Translations under genes and position numbers: made by a program
NCBI GenBank assembly: GCA_040512755.1
Contig: JBEVEP010000421.1
Location: forward strand, 1 to 13,652
Direction of reading: 5' to 3'
DNA: 13,652 bases
DNA from: JBEVEP01 sp040512755
GTDB lineage: Bacteria; Pseudomonadota; Alphaproteobacteria; Rhizobiales; Rhizobiaceae
Notes under the pieces: generated by a model
Told to the model about the DNA's origin: nothing
The model's input: the letters and a program-made list of their open reading frames with translations, nothing else
Database searches by the model: none
Shown here: positions 6,556 through 12,017 of the stretch, piece after piece
How the letters are laid out: every line of letters begins with the position of its first letter
Numbering within the stretch: position 1 is the first letter of the stretch

Positions 6556-7530
6556 ATGACCGTGAAACACGCACCAGTCCTCATCATCGGGTCCGGGCCT
6601 GCTGGCTATACGGCGGCGATCTATGCCGCGCGCGCCCTGCTCAAGCCGGTTCTGGTCGCCGGCCTGCAGCAGGGAGGACAGCTTACCATCACGACCGATG
6701 TCGAAAATTATCCCGGCTTTGCGGACCCCATCCAGGGCCCGTGGCTGATGGAGCAAATGCTCAAGCAGGCCGAGCATGTCGGGACCGAGGTGATCAATGA
6801 TGTTATCGTGGGGGCAGACGTCAGGAGCCGGCCTTTTCGTCTGACCGGCGATTCCGGGACCGTCTATACCTGCGACGCACTGATCATAGCGACCGGCGCA
6901 CAGGCCAAGTGGCTGGGCATCCCGAGCGAACAGACGTTCATGGGGTTTGGCGTTTCCGCTTGCGCGACCTGCGACGGGTTCTTCTATCGCGGCAAGGAGG
7001 TAGTGGTCATCGGCGGCGGCAACTCAGCGGTCGAGGAGGCGCTCTACCTGTCGCATCTCGCGAAGCATGTCACACTCATTCATCGCCGCGGCGAATTCCG
7101 GGCCGAGCGCATTCTGCAGGAGCGGCTTTTCAAGGCGCCGAACATCACGGTTCTCTGGGACACGATTGTCGAGGAGATTACCGGCAACCCGGGCAAGCCG
7201 CCGTTGCCGCCGTCCGTCACCGGCATCAGGGTCAAGAATGCCAAGACCGGAGACACGACGGACATTCCCGTCGATGGCGTGTTCGTGGCGATCGGACACT
7301 CGCCGGCAGTCGACTTGTTCGTGGGCCAGTTGAAGCAGAAGCCGAACGGCTATCTGTGGACTGCTCCGGACTCGACCAAGACCGATGTGCCGGGGGTTTT
7401 CGCAGCGGGCGACGTGACGGATGACGTCTATCGCCAGGCTGTGACGGCGGCCGGCCTCGGCTGCATGGCGGCTCTTGAGGCGGAGAAATATCTTGCACAG
7501 CTCGATATGCATCGCGAGGCAGCGGAATAG
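6556..7530 (+). CDS. trxB: Thioredoxin-disulfide reductase TrxB
   Basis: This is the low-molecular-weight, FAD-dependent enzyme that passes electrons from NADPH to thioredoxin in the cytoplasm. It has 324 residues, typical for the family. The FAD-binding GSGPAG is at residues 12-17, the GGQLTITTDVENYPGF loop follows, the redox-active pair CATC is at residues 136-139, the NADPH motif GGGNSAVEEALYL starts near residue 153, HRRGEFRAE follows it, and the second FAD motif is GVFAAGDVTDDVYRQAVTAAG. The ATG at 6556 with AAAGGT upstream is preferred over the in-frame GTG at 6514, which would add 14 residues the family lacks. It is divergent from lrp and upstream of lsrB, with a palindromic mosaic in between. 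Confidence 0.97.
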   Translation: MTVKHAPVLIIGSGPAGYTAAIYAARALLKPVLVAGLQQGGQLTITTDVENYPGFADPIQGPWLMEQMLKQAEHVGTEVINDVIVGADVRSRPFRLTGDSGTVYTCDALIIATGAQAKWLGIPSEQTFMGFGVSACATCDGFFYRGKEVVVIGGGNSAVEEALYLSHLAKHVTLIHRRGEFRAERILQERLFKAPNITVLWDTIVEEITGNPGKPPLPPSVTGIRVKNAKTGDTTDIPVDGVFVAIGHSPAVDLFVGQLKQKPNGYLWTAPDSTKTDVPGVFAAGDVTDDVYRQAVTAAGLGCMAALEAEKYLAQLDMHREAAE

Positions 7531-7546
7531 GCTGTCGATAGGCTCA

Positions 7547-7581
7547 AGTGGTTCAGTGTTTGATTGAATCACGGAACCACT
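7547..7581 (+). repeat. Inverted repeat 17 bases after trxB
   Basis: AGTGGTTC (7547-7554) and GAACCACT (7574-7581) are perfectly complementary, with GTG/CAC (7556-7558 and 7570-7572) as a further inner pairing and the small symmetry GATTGAATC in the loop. It could act as a 3' end for the trxB transcript, though no T-run follows. It lies just before the second palindromic element at 7600 and, as I recall, the pair recurs together in other rhizobial genomes, so it is more likely one module of a repeat mosaic. Confidence 0.6.
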
Positions 7582-7599
7582 CTAACTCTTTGTTTCAAC

Positions 7600-7643
7600 G
7601 CAATTCCGGACGGAAAACCGGTTTCCACTTTTCCTGGAATTGC
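7600..7643 (+). repeat. Palindromic intergenic element, copy B, in the lsrB leader
   Basis: Outer arms GCAATTCC (7600-7607) and GGAATTGC (7636-7643), a 5' bulge GGAC (7608-7611), inner arms GGAAAA/TTTTCC (7612-7617 and 7629-7634), a single-base 3' bulge and the 11-nt loop CCGGTTTCCAC (7618-7628). The fold and loop pattern match copy A at 2153-2199 although the arm sequences differ. The right arm ends two bases before the lsrB ribosome site GAAGGGG (7646-7652), so if transcribed the hairpin would stand at the edge of the translation start. Confidence 0.75.
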
Positions 7644-7657
7644 TCGAAGGGGTCGGC

Positions 7658-8554
7658 ATGTCGCTGGATTGGGACAAGTTACGCGTATTTCACGCGGCTG
7701 CCGAGGCTGGGTCCTTCACCCATGCCGCGGAAACTCTACGCCTGTCGCAATCGGCGATTTCGCGCCAGGTGAGCGCGCTGGAGAACGATGTCGGCGTGCC
7801 GCTGTTTCATCGCCATGCGCGCGGCCTGGTTCTGACGGAGCAGGGCGAAATCCTCTATCGCACCGCCCATGACGTGCTCATGAAGCTGGAGAACGTCCGG
7901 ACGAGGCTGACCGAAGCCAAGGATCGGCCGTCAGGGGTTTTGCGCGTGACGACCACCGTAGGCCTCGGCACCGGCTGGCTTACCGATCGCGTGCAGGAAT
8001 TCACCGATCTTTATCCTGAAATCCAGCTGCAACTGGTCTTCGCCAATGAAGAGCTCGATCTCACGATGCGGCAGGCCGATTGCGCGATCAGGCTGCGCCA
8101 GCCGCAACAGCCGGACCTCATCCAGCGCCGGCTCTTTACCGTGCACCTCCATCTCTTTGCCGCGCCGTCCTATCTCGAGCGCTACGGACGGCCTGAGACC
8201 GTCAAGGATCTCGACAAGCACCGCATCATCACATTCGGCGAGCCGGTGCCGGGCTTCCTGCGGGAGCTGAATTCGCTGGAGACGATGGGCCGTCCTGAAG
8301 GCGACCGCCGCCCGGCGGCGCTCCAGATCAACGACCTGATGTCCGTGCGGCGTGTGGTCAAGCGGGGAGTAGGCATAGCCATGCTTCCGGACTACATGGC
8401 GGACAAGGATTCCGGGCTCGTGCAAATATTGCCTGAGATAGAAGTACCGTCATTCGATACGTTCTTCTGTTATCCGGAAGCGATGAAAAATCAGGCGAAG
8501 CTTAAAGCATTTCGCGATTTTGTGTTCTCGAAGGCGCGTAGCTGGTCATTTTAG
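7658..8554 (+). CDS. lsrB: LysR-family regulator LsrB/VtlR
   Basis: This LysR-type regulator of 298 residues has an N-terminal winged helix (LDWDKLRVFHAAAEAGSFTH, then LSQSAISRQVSALE; residues 3-60) and a periplasmic-binding-protein-like effector domain (GVLRVTTTVGLGTGWL onward). The sequence and its place between trxB and abcR identify it as the LsrB (Sinorhizobium)/VtlR (Brucella, Agrobacterium) orthologue, which in relatives is needed for LPS or virulence functions and directly activates an abcR small RNA. The ATG at 7658 has GAAGGGG with 5-base spacing; an in-frame start at 7640 lies inside the palindromic element and is rejected. Only two cysteines are present (Cys142 and Cys271). The gene ends 120 bases before the predicted abcR start, with a candidate binding site in between. 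Confidence 0.93.
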   Translation: MSLDWDKLRVFHAAAEAGSFTHAAETLRLSQSAISRQVSALENDVGVPLFHRHARGLVLTEQGEILYRTAHDVLMKLENVRTRLTEAKDRPSGVLRVTTTVGLGTGWLTDRVQEFTDLYPEIQLQLVFANEELDLTMRQADCAIRLRQPQQPDLIQRRLFTVHLHLFAAPSYLERYGRPETVKDLDKHRIITFGEPVPGFLRELNSLETMGRPEGDRRPAALQINDLMSVRRVVKRGVGIAMLPDYMADKDSGLVQILPEIEVPSFDTFFCYPEAMKNQAKLKAFRDFVFSKARSWSF

Positions 8555-8603
8555 CAGCGCTAACTGATTAGTTTTACTGCATAATTTTCTTAAATAGGCA
8601 CAC

Positions 8604-8629
8604 ATGCAAAAATGCATAGGTGAAATGCA
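8604..8629 (+). promoter_or_regulatory. Candidate LsrB/VtlR operator upstream of abcR
   Basis: ATGCA occurs three times in 26 bases (8604-8608, 8612-8616 and 8625-8629). TGCAT (8613-8617) and ATGCA (8625-8629) form an inverted repeat with 7 bases between, a size common for LysR-type sites. The cluster lies about 45-70 bases before the inferred abcR start point, the usual position for a LysR activator. That VtlR activates abcR is known for Brucella; assignment of this exact site is my inference. Confidence 0.5.
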
Positions 8630-8638
8630 ATGAGAAAG

Positions 8639-8668
8639 CTTGTTTTTTGAGCACGAGACGCTCATATC
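8639..8668 (+). promoter_or_regulatory. Sigma-70 promoter of abcR
   Basis: TTGTTT (8640-8645) and CATATC (8663-8668) are separated by 17 bases and lie at the right distance before the conserved small-RNA body; transcription would begin near A8675. The -10 element is imperfect, in keeping with a promoter that needs an activator such as the upstream LysR protein. Confidence 0.6.
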
Positions 8669-8674
8669 TCAATC

Positions 8675-8790
8675 ATCTCCTGGGCGCGTTCCTCCTCCCA
8701 TTAGCGCCTGGTGAGTGTTCCCCTCTGGAGGTTTCGCCTTAACAGGCACTTCCAATCAACTTGGCCGGATCGCTTTGATCCGGCTTTTTT
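8675..8790 (+). ncRNA. abcR: AbcR small regulatory RNA (alpha-r15 family)
   Basis: The RNA is about 116 nt, the family size. Its first hairpin pairs 8680-8687 with 8704-8711 and presents the loop GTTCCTCCTCCCATTA, whose CCUCCUCC is complementary to Shine-Dalgarno sequences. A second CU-rich stretch, GTTCCCCTC (8717-8725), follows. The 3' end is a perfect Rho-independent terminator: GCCGGATC (8764-8771), loop GCTTT, GATCCGGC (8777-8784), then six T. AbcR RNAs act with Hfq and base-pair near the start codons of ABC-transporter and other uptake mRNAs, lowering their translation. In relatives abcR genes lie beside lsrB/vtlR, sometimes as a tandem pair; only one copy is visible here. The 5' end is inferred from the promoter. 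Confidence 0.92.
8764..8790 (+). terminator. Rho-independent terminator of abcR
   Basis: A perfect 8-bp stem GCCGGATC/GATCCGGC with a 5-nt loop GCTTT is followed by TTTTTT and then GTTTG. The 3' arm sequence GATCCGGC is repeated once more at 8837-8844 without a partner, probably by chance. Confidence 0.93.
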
Positions 8791-8877
8791 GTTTGCGGCA
8801 ACTGTCACGCTTCTTTGCGTGGTCTTACGAAAGCAAGATCCGGCATTCTGCGCTGTTGAAGGCGTTTTCCGCCAGCG

Positions 8878-9186
8878 TCACGCCGCCTTGATGGTCGGCA
8901 CAGCGCTAACATCGACCTCGCGCGCCGCATGCCATGCGTCATGGGATGCCTGCAGGCGCAGCCAAAGACCGGGGCCGTTGCCGAACAGCTTCCCAAGGCG
9001 CGCGGCGGTCTCCGGCGTCACAGGCTTGCGTCCGGCCAGGATGGAATGAAGCTGCTGACGCGAAATGCCAAGCATCCCGGCAATCTCGCTCTTGGTCCTG
9101 CCGACGTCCTGCAGAATGTCGTCAATTACCTCTCCGGGGTGAGGCGGGCAGCGCTCGGGATCTGCATTGGCGATATGTTCGGTCAT
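8878..9186 (-). CDS. higA: HigA-type antitoxin, XRE-family HTH
   Basis: This is a 102-residue antitoxin of the HigA/VapI group. The signature CPPHPGEVIDDILQ begins near residue 13, followed by a helix-turn-helix (KSEIAGMLGISRQQLHSILA, then GRKPVTPETAARLGKLFG) and the family tail WLRLQASHDAW. HigA binds and neutralises the HigB ribonuclease and, as dimer or complex, represses the higBA promoter. The ATG at 9186 has TAGGAG eight bases upstream, and that TAG is the probable ancestral stop of higB, so translation of the two was originally coupled. The frame is intact. It faces abcR tail to tail across an 87-bp space without a clear terminator. Confidence 0.92.
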   Translation of the reverse strand: MTEHIANADPERCPPHPGEVIDDILQDVGRTKSEIAGMLGISRQQLHSILAGRKPVTPETAARLGKLFGNGPGLWLRLQASHDAWHAAREVDVSAVPTIKAA

Positions 9187-9203
9187 TCTTGTTTCTCCTA
9201 GTG

Positions 9204-9473
9204 CTATTGCTCGAAATCGACCCGGAAAGCATTGCCGCCATCGAATTCGAAGGTAATGCACCATGGGCCGTTGACGTGCACCGTGTAGCGTGTCGGGTTG
9301 AAACCGCGCAGAGCGTGGAAGTCATAGCCCGGAAGGTCGATATCTTGAAGGCTCACCGCTTCGTTGATGGTCGCCAGCCGGATCAAGATCCGCTCGTGCA
9401 TGCGGCCGTCGATCTTCGAACGTCCAGTTGACCACAGGTCGGCGAGAGACTTGTTCTTGAACGTCTTGATCAC
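9204..9473 (-). CDS. higB: HigB-type toxin, probably truncated by two residues
   Basis: This is a RelE/HigB-superfamily mRNA interferase, normally about 92 residues and cleaving mRNA on the ribosome. The product starts at the GTG at 9473 (VIKTFKNKSLADLWSTGRSK) and runs 89 residues through LRGFNPTRYTVHVNGPW and ITFEFDGGNAFRVDFEQ. The next codon is TAG (9206-9204), then CAC (His), then TAG (9200-9198). HigB proteins typically end in Tyr-His, and the P. vulgaris enzyme uses this C-terminal Asp-Tyr-His region in catalysis. One base change (TAT or TAC to TAG) would therefore have removed exactly the last two residues. The toxin is likely weakened or inactive, though this is inferred. No Shine-Dalgarno precedes the GTG, which lies only a few bases after the inferred transcription start. 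An upstream in-frame ATG (9542) lies before the promoter and is rejected. Confidence 0.85.
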   Translation of the reverse strand: MIKTFKNKSLADLWSTGRSKIDGRMHERILIRLATINEAVSLQDIDLPGYDFHALRGFNPTRYTVHVNGPWCITFEFDGGNAFRVDFEQ

Positions 9474-9512
9474 AGTTGACACTGTAATCAATACATTTAC
9501 AGTGTCAACTGT
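9472..9512 (-). promoter_or_regulatory. higBA promoter-operator: 16-bp perfect inverted repeat
   Basis: Bases 9472-9487 and 9497-9512 are exact inverted repeats of 16 bp (core CAGTTGACACTGTAA) with a 9-base spacer. On the minus strand the repeat contains TTGACA (complement of 9503-9508) as -35 and TACAGT (complement of 9481-9486) as -10 with a 16-base spacer. A protein bound here would cover the whole promoter, as expected for HigA autorepression. Transcription would start at about 9474-9477, immediately before the GTG at 9473. Confidence 0.85.
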
Positions 9513-9726
9513 CTGATTACAATTTGTTAGCTGTTTTCGCATTGGCGCGCGGCGACGGCCTGTCCATTCCCGCGCGAGGCCTACCTCACTTAGAAGGCGG
9601 CCGACGTCGTGACCGCTAACGCTGACCACGACAAGGGTGCGCCGCCCATAGCGATCTCGGTCCGATGTGCAAAAACGGCGACCCTTGTCTGCTGGGCCGC
9701 CGCTTCATTCCAGGGCCGTCTTGGTT

Positions 9727-11778
9727 TCAGGCCGCCTTGCCGCTGGCGTTCATCGCCTCATCGGCCAGCCGCCCCGTCAACTCGGCCATATGGTCGAAAC
9801 GGGAACTGTAGCTTGCCACGCCGGCCGTCGCCGACCGCAACTCGATGATCAGGTCGCCGATCGCGGATTGCGGCATGGTCGCCTCGACGACATCCCATCC
9901 GGGCCAGCCCGGCCGGGCATCGTAGCCAAGGATCTGGCCACGCCGCTGCGGGACGATGGCCGTTATCTTGGCCGTGGCGTCGTTGGGCGTATAGATCTCC
10001 ACCCTCATGACCGGCTCGAGGAGCACGGGTGAGCAGGAGGCCATCCCTTCCTTCATCGCGAGTTTGGCCGCCAGCTGGAAAGCCATGTCGGAAGAGTCGA
10101 CGGAATGGTACGATCCGTCCGCCAGATTGACCGCGACATCGATCACGGGAAAACCAAGCGGGCCAGATCTGAGATAGTCACGCACGCCGGCCTCCACCGA
10201 CGGAATGTACTGCTTGGGAACCACACCGCCGGTAATGGTGTCGGTGAACTGGAACCCGGTGCCGCGGGGTAGCGGCTTGATGTCGAGCACGACATCGCCA
10301 AACTGGCCATGGCCTCCCGACTGCTTCTTGTGCCGCCCGCGCTGGGTCGTCGATTTCCTGATGGTTTCCCGGTAAGGCACCGCTGGCGCGTGACACTCGA
10401 CCGGAATCTGGTTCCTGCCTTCGAGCCGCTCGACCGCGACCCGCAGATGCATTTCGCCATGGCCCGAAATGACCATCTCGCTGGAATCCTGGTGGTGGTC
10501 GACATGAAGCGAGGGATCTTCTTCCGAGATGCGATGGATCGCAGCGGAAAGCTTCACATCGTCCTTGCGCTCCTTGGAACGCAGCGCCAGCGCGTAGACC
10601 GGTTGCGGGACATCGAGGCCGACCAGCGCCGGAATGCCGCCCTTGACCGAACTCAGCGTACTGCCGGTCCTGGCTTCGTCCAGCTTGCCGAGTGCGACCG
10701 TGTCGCCGGTTTTTGCGGAGGCAAGCTTCGCCTGGTCCTTTCCGAGCATGCGATAGATGCCAGATACCTTCGCGCTGCCGCCACCCGAGATGAAAAGCTC
10801 CGTGCCGTCCGCGACCGAGCCCGACAGAACACGTGAGATAGAGAGCTTGCCGCCGTGCGGCGTGTGGAAGGTCTTCATGACCTGGACGACAGTGTTGTTA
10901 CTGTCGGCCAGGCCGAGCCGCTTGCGTGTGGCGGTGGCGTCCGGAGCGTCGTGCCGGATGGACTTCAGCAGCCGAAGCACGCCATTTCCCTTATCCGCGG
11001 TGCCGATCAGGACAGGCGTCACCATGCCTTCCCGCAGGTCGGCAGCGAGATCGTCGAAAACGGCGTCCTTGGGCGGCTCGATCTCATCCAGAAGCTGCTC
11101 CATCAACTCGTCGTCGTGGTCCGCCAGCGTTTCGAGCATGGAGAAGCGCGCTTCGACTTCCCGCGCCTTTTCATCGCTCGGGATTTCCGCGATCTCGCTC
11201 TCGGCGTATTCGCGGTAGACGTAAGCGCGCTCGAGCGCCAGATCGATCGACCCGATCACAATGCCTTCCTTGCGAAGCGGAATCTGCCTGAGCAGGAGAG
11301 GGGCGCTGCTGGCCGGCTGGAGCAGCTTGAGCGTATCGCGCACGCCCGCGGCGCCTTTGTCGATCTTGTTGAGGAACAGGATGCGCGGCACGCCGAGATC
11401 ATCGAGCTTGCGCATGATCAGCTGCAGCGCGGGTATCTTCTTTTCGTCGGCTTCGGCAACAACGACAGCGACGTCGCAGGCCGTCAGAACCGGTTCGGCC
11501 TCGAACGAGAATTCAATGGACCCCGGACAATCAATGAAGGTGAGGGTGTCGCCCATGAATTCGGTGGTAGCGACGGTTGCCTCGACGCTCATCTGGTGGG
11601 CGCGCGCCTCCGCCGAGTGGTCGCCTACCGTGCTGCCGGATGAAACTGCATTCTGACGTGGAACTGCGCCGGTGCGCGCAAGAATTGCTTCGAGAAGTGT
11701 CGTTTTTCCGCTGGCGAAGGGACCGACAATGGCGATGCATTTCGGTCCCGTAAGCCTGCCTCCAGCGCGTTTTCCCAT
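9727..11778 (-). CDS. Elongation factor G-like GTPase (EF-G paralogue)
   Basis: The product has 683 residues with the five-domain layout of EF-G. The G domain has the P-loop GPFASGKTT (19-27), DCPGS (83-87) in place of DTPGH, NKID (137-140) and GTADKGNGV as the G5 region. Domain II begins near VVQVMKTFHTPHGGKL. Domain IV has GGHGQFGDVVLDI, GGVVPKQYIPSVEAG and DGSYHSVDSSDMAFQLA. Domain V has ITAIVPQRRGQILGYD and LRSATAGVASYSSRFDHM. The switch I motif RGITI of true EF-G is replaced by RAHQMSVEA, and the catalytic switch II His by Ser87. It is therefore not the housekeeping translocase; roles in ribosome recycling or stress are possible but not shown. The ATG at 11778 has GGAGG nine bases upstream; a longer in-frame start at 11829 is unlikely. 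No str-operon genes (rpsL, rpsG, tuf) are adjacent. Confidence 0.9.
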   Translation of the reverse strand: MGKRAGGRLTGPKCIAIVGPFASGKTTLLEAILARTGAVPRQNAVSSGSTVGDHSAEARAHQMSVEATVATTEFMGDTLTFIDCPGSIEFSFEAEPVLTACDVAVVVAEADEKKIPALQLIMRKLDDLGVPRILFLNKIDKGAAGVRDTLKLLQPASSAPLLLRQIPLRKEGIVIGSIDLALERAYVYREYAESEIAEIPSDEKAREVEARFSMLETLADHDDELMEQLLDEIEPPKDAVFDDLAADLREGMVTPVLIGTADKGNGVLRLLKSIRHDAPDATATRKRLGLADSNNTVVQVMKTFHTPHGGKLSISRVLSGSVADGTELFISGGGSAKVSGIYRMLGKDQAKLASAKTGDTVALGKLDEARTGSTLSSVKGGIPALVGLDVPQPVYALALRSKERKDDVKLSAAIHRISEEDPSLHVDHHQDSSEMVISGHGEMHLRVAVERLEGRNQIPVECHAPAVPYRETIRKSTTQRGRHKKQSGGHGQFGDVVLDIKPLPRGTGFQFTDTITGGVVPKQYIPSVEAGVRDYLRSGPLGFPVIDVAVNLADGSYHSVDSSDMAFQLAAKLAMKEGMASCSPVLLEPVMRVEIYTPNDATAKITAIVPQRRGQILGYDARPGWPGWDVVEATMPQSAIGDLIIELRSATAGVASYSSRFDHMAELTGRLADEAMNASGKAA

Positions 11779-11818
11779 ATGACCTGACCTCCTCCTCACG
11801 CGTTGACCACTGAGGCGG

Positions 11819-11838
11819 CGGCCGGCCACCTCCGGCCG
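11819..11838 (-). promoter_or_regulatory. GC-rich hairpin upstream of the EF-G-like gene
   Basis: CGGCCGG (11819-11825) and CCGGCCG (11832-11838) form a 7-bp stem with a 6-nt loop; read on the minus strand the loop is AGGTGG, itself like a ribosome site. It lies about 40-60 bases before the start codon of the EF-G-like gene and may be a leader structure. The rest of the space 11779-12017 shows no gene. Confidence 0.35.
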
Positions 11839-11973
11839 TCGCAGGCAGGTTGAACAAGGGTTCGTATCCGCCTGAGAGGTATCGTCACACGGCTTTTCGC
11901 CAAGGGCAAGTGCCGCGAGGCGCGCGAGATCGATCTTTGCCGGCTAGGCTCGTACGCGCCTGCGCAAGGATGA

Positions 11974-12004
11974 GGCAAAACCCGGCACGTAGCCGGGTCT
12001 TGCC
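11974..12004 (-). terminator. Hairpin after aatA
   Basis: Bases 11974-11986 (GGCAAAACCCGGC) and 11992-12004 (GCCGGGTCTTGCC) form a 13-bp stem, with a single G-U pair on the minus-strand RNA and a 5-nt loop. The hairpin begins 14 bases after the aatA stop. The U residues lie inside the 3' arm rather than after it, so termination may be incomplete. A further 10-bp inverted repeat, CCGGCTAGGC (11940-11949) with GCCTAGCCGG (12002-12011), encloses it. Confidence 0.7.
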
Positions 12005-12017
12005 TAGCCGGTCGCGA

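Noticed and set aside
8791..8877. A second AbcR gene after the first
   Set aside because: No CU-rich loop or terminator is present; only the isolated octamer GATCCGGC (8837-8844) repeats part of the abcR terminator.
9513..9726. Possible small gene between higB and the EF-G-like gene
   Set aside because: Frames here have no family resemblance or convincing ribosome site, and there is no clear hairpin.
11852..11875. GGGTTCGTATCC, resembling a tRNA T-arm
   Set aside because: No acceptor, D-arm or anticodon arm can be drawn at the right distances on either strand.
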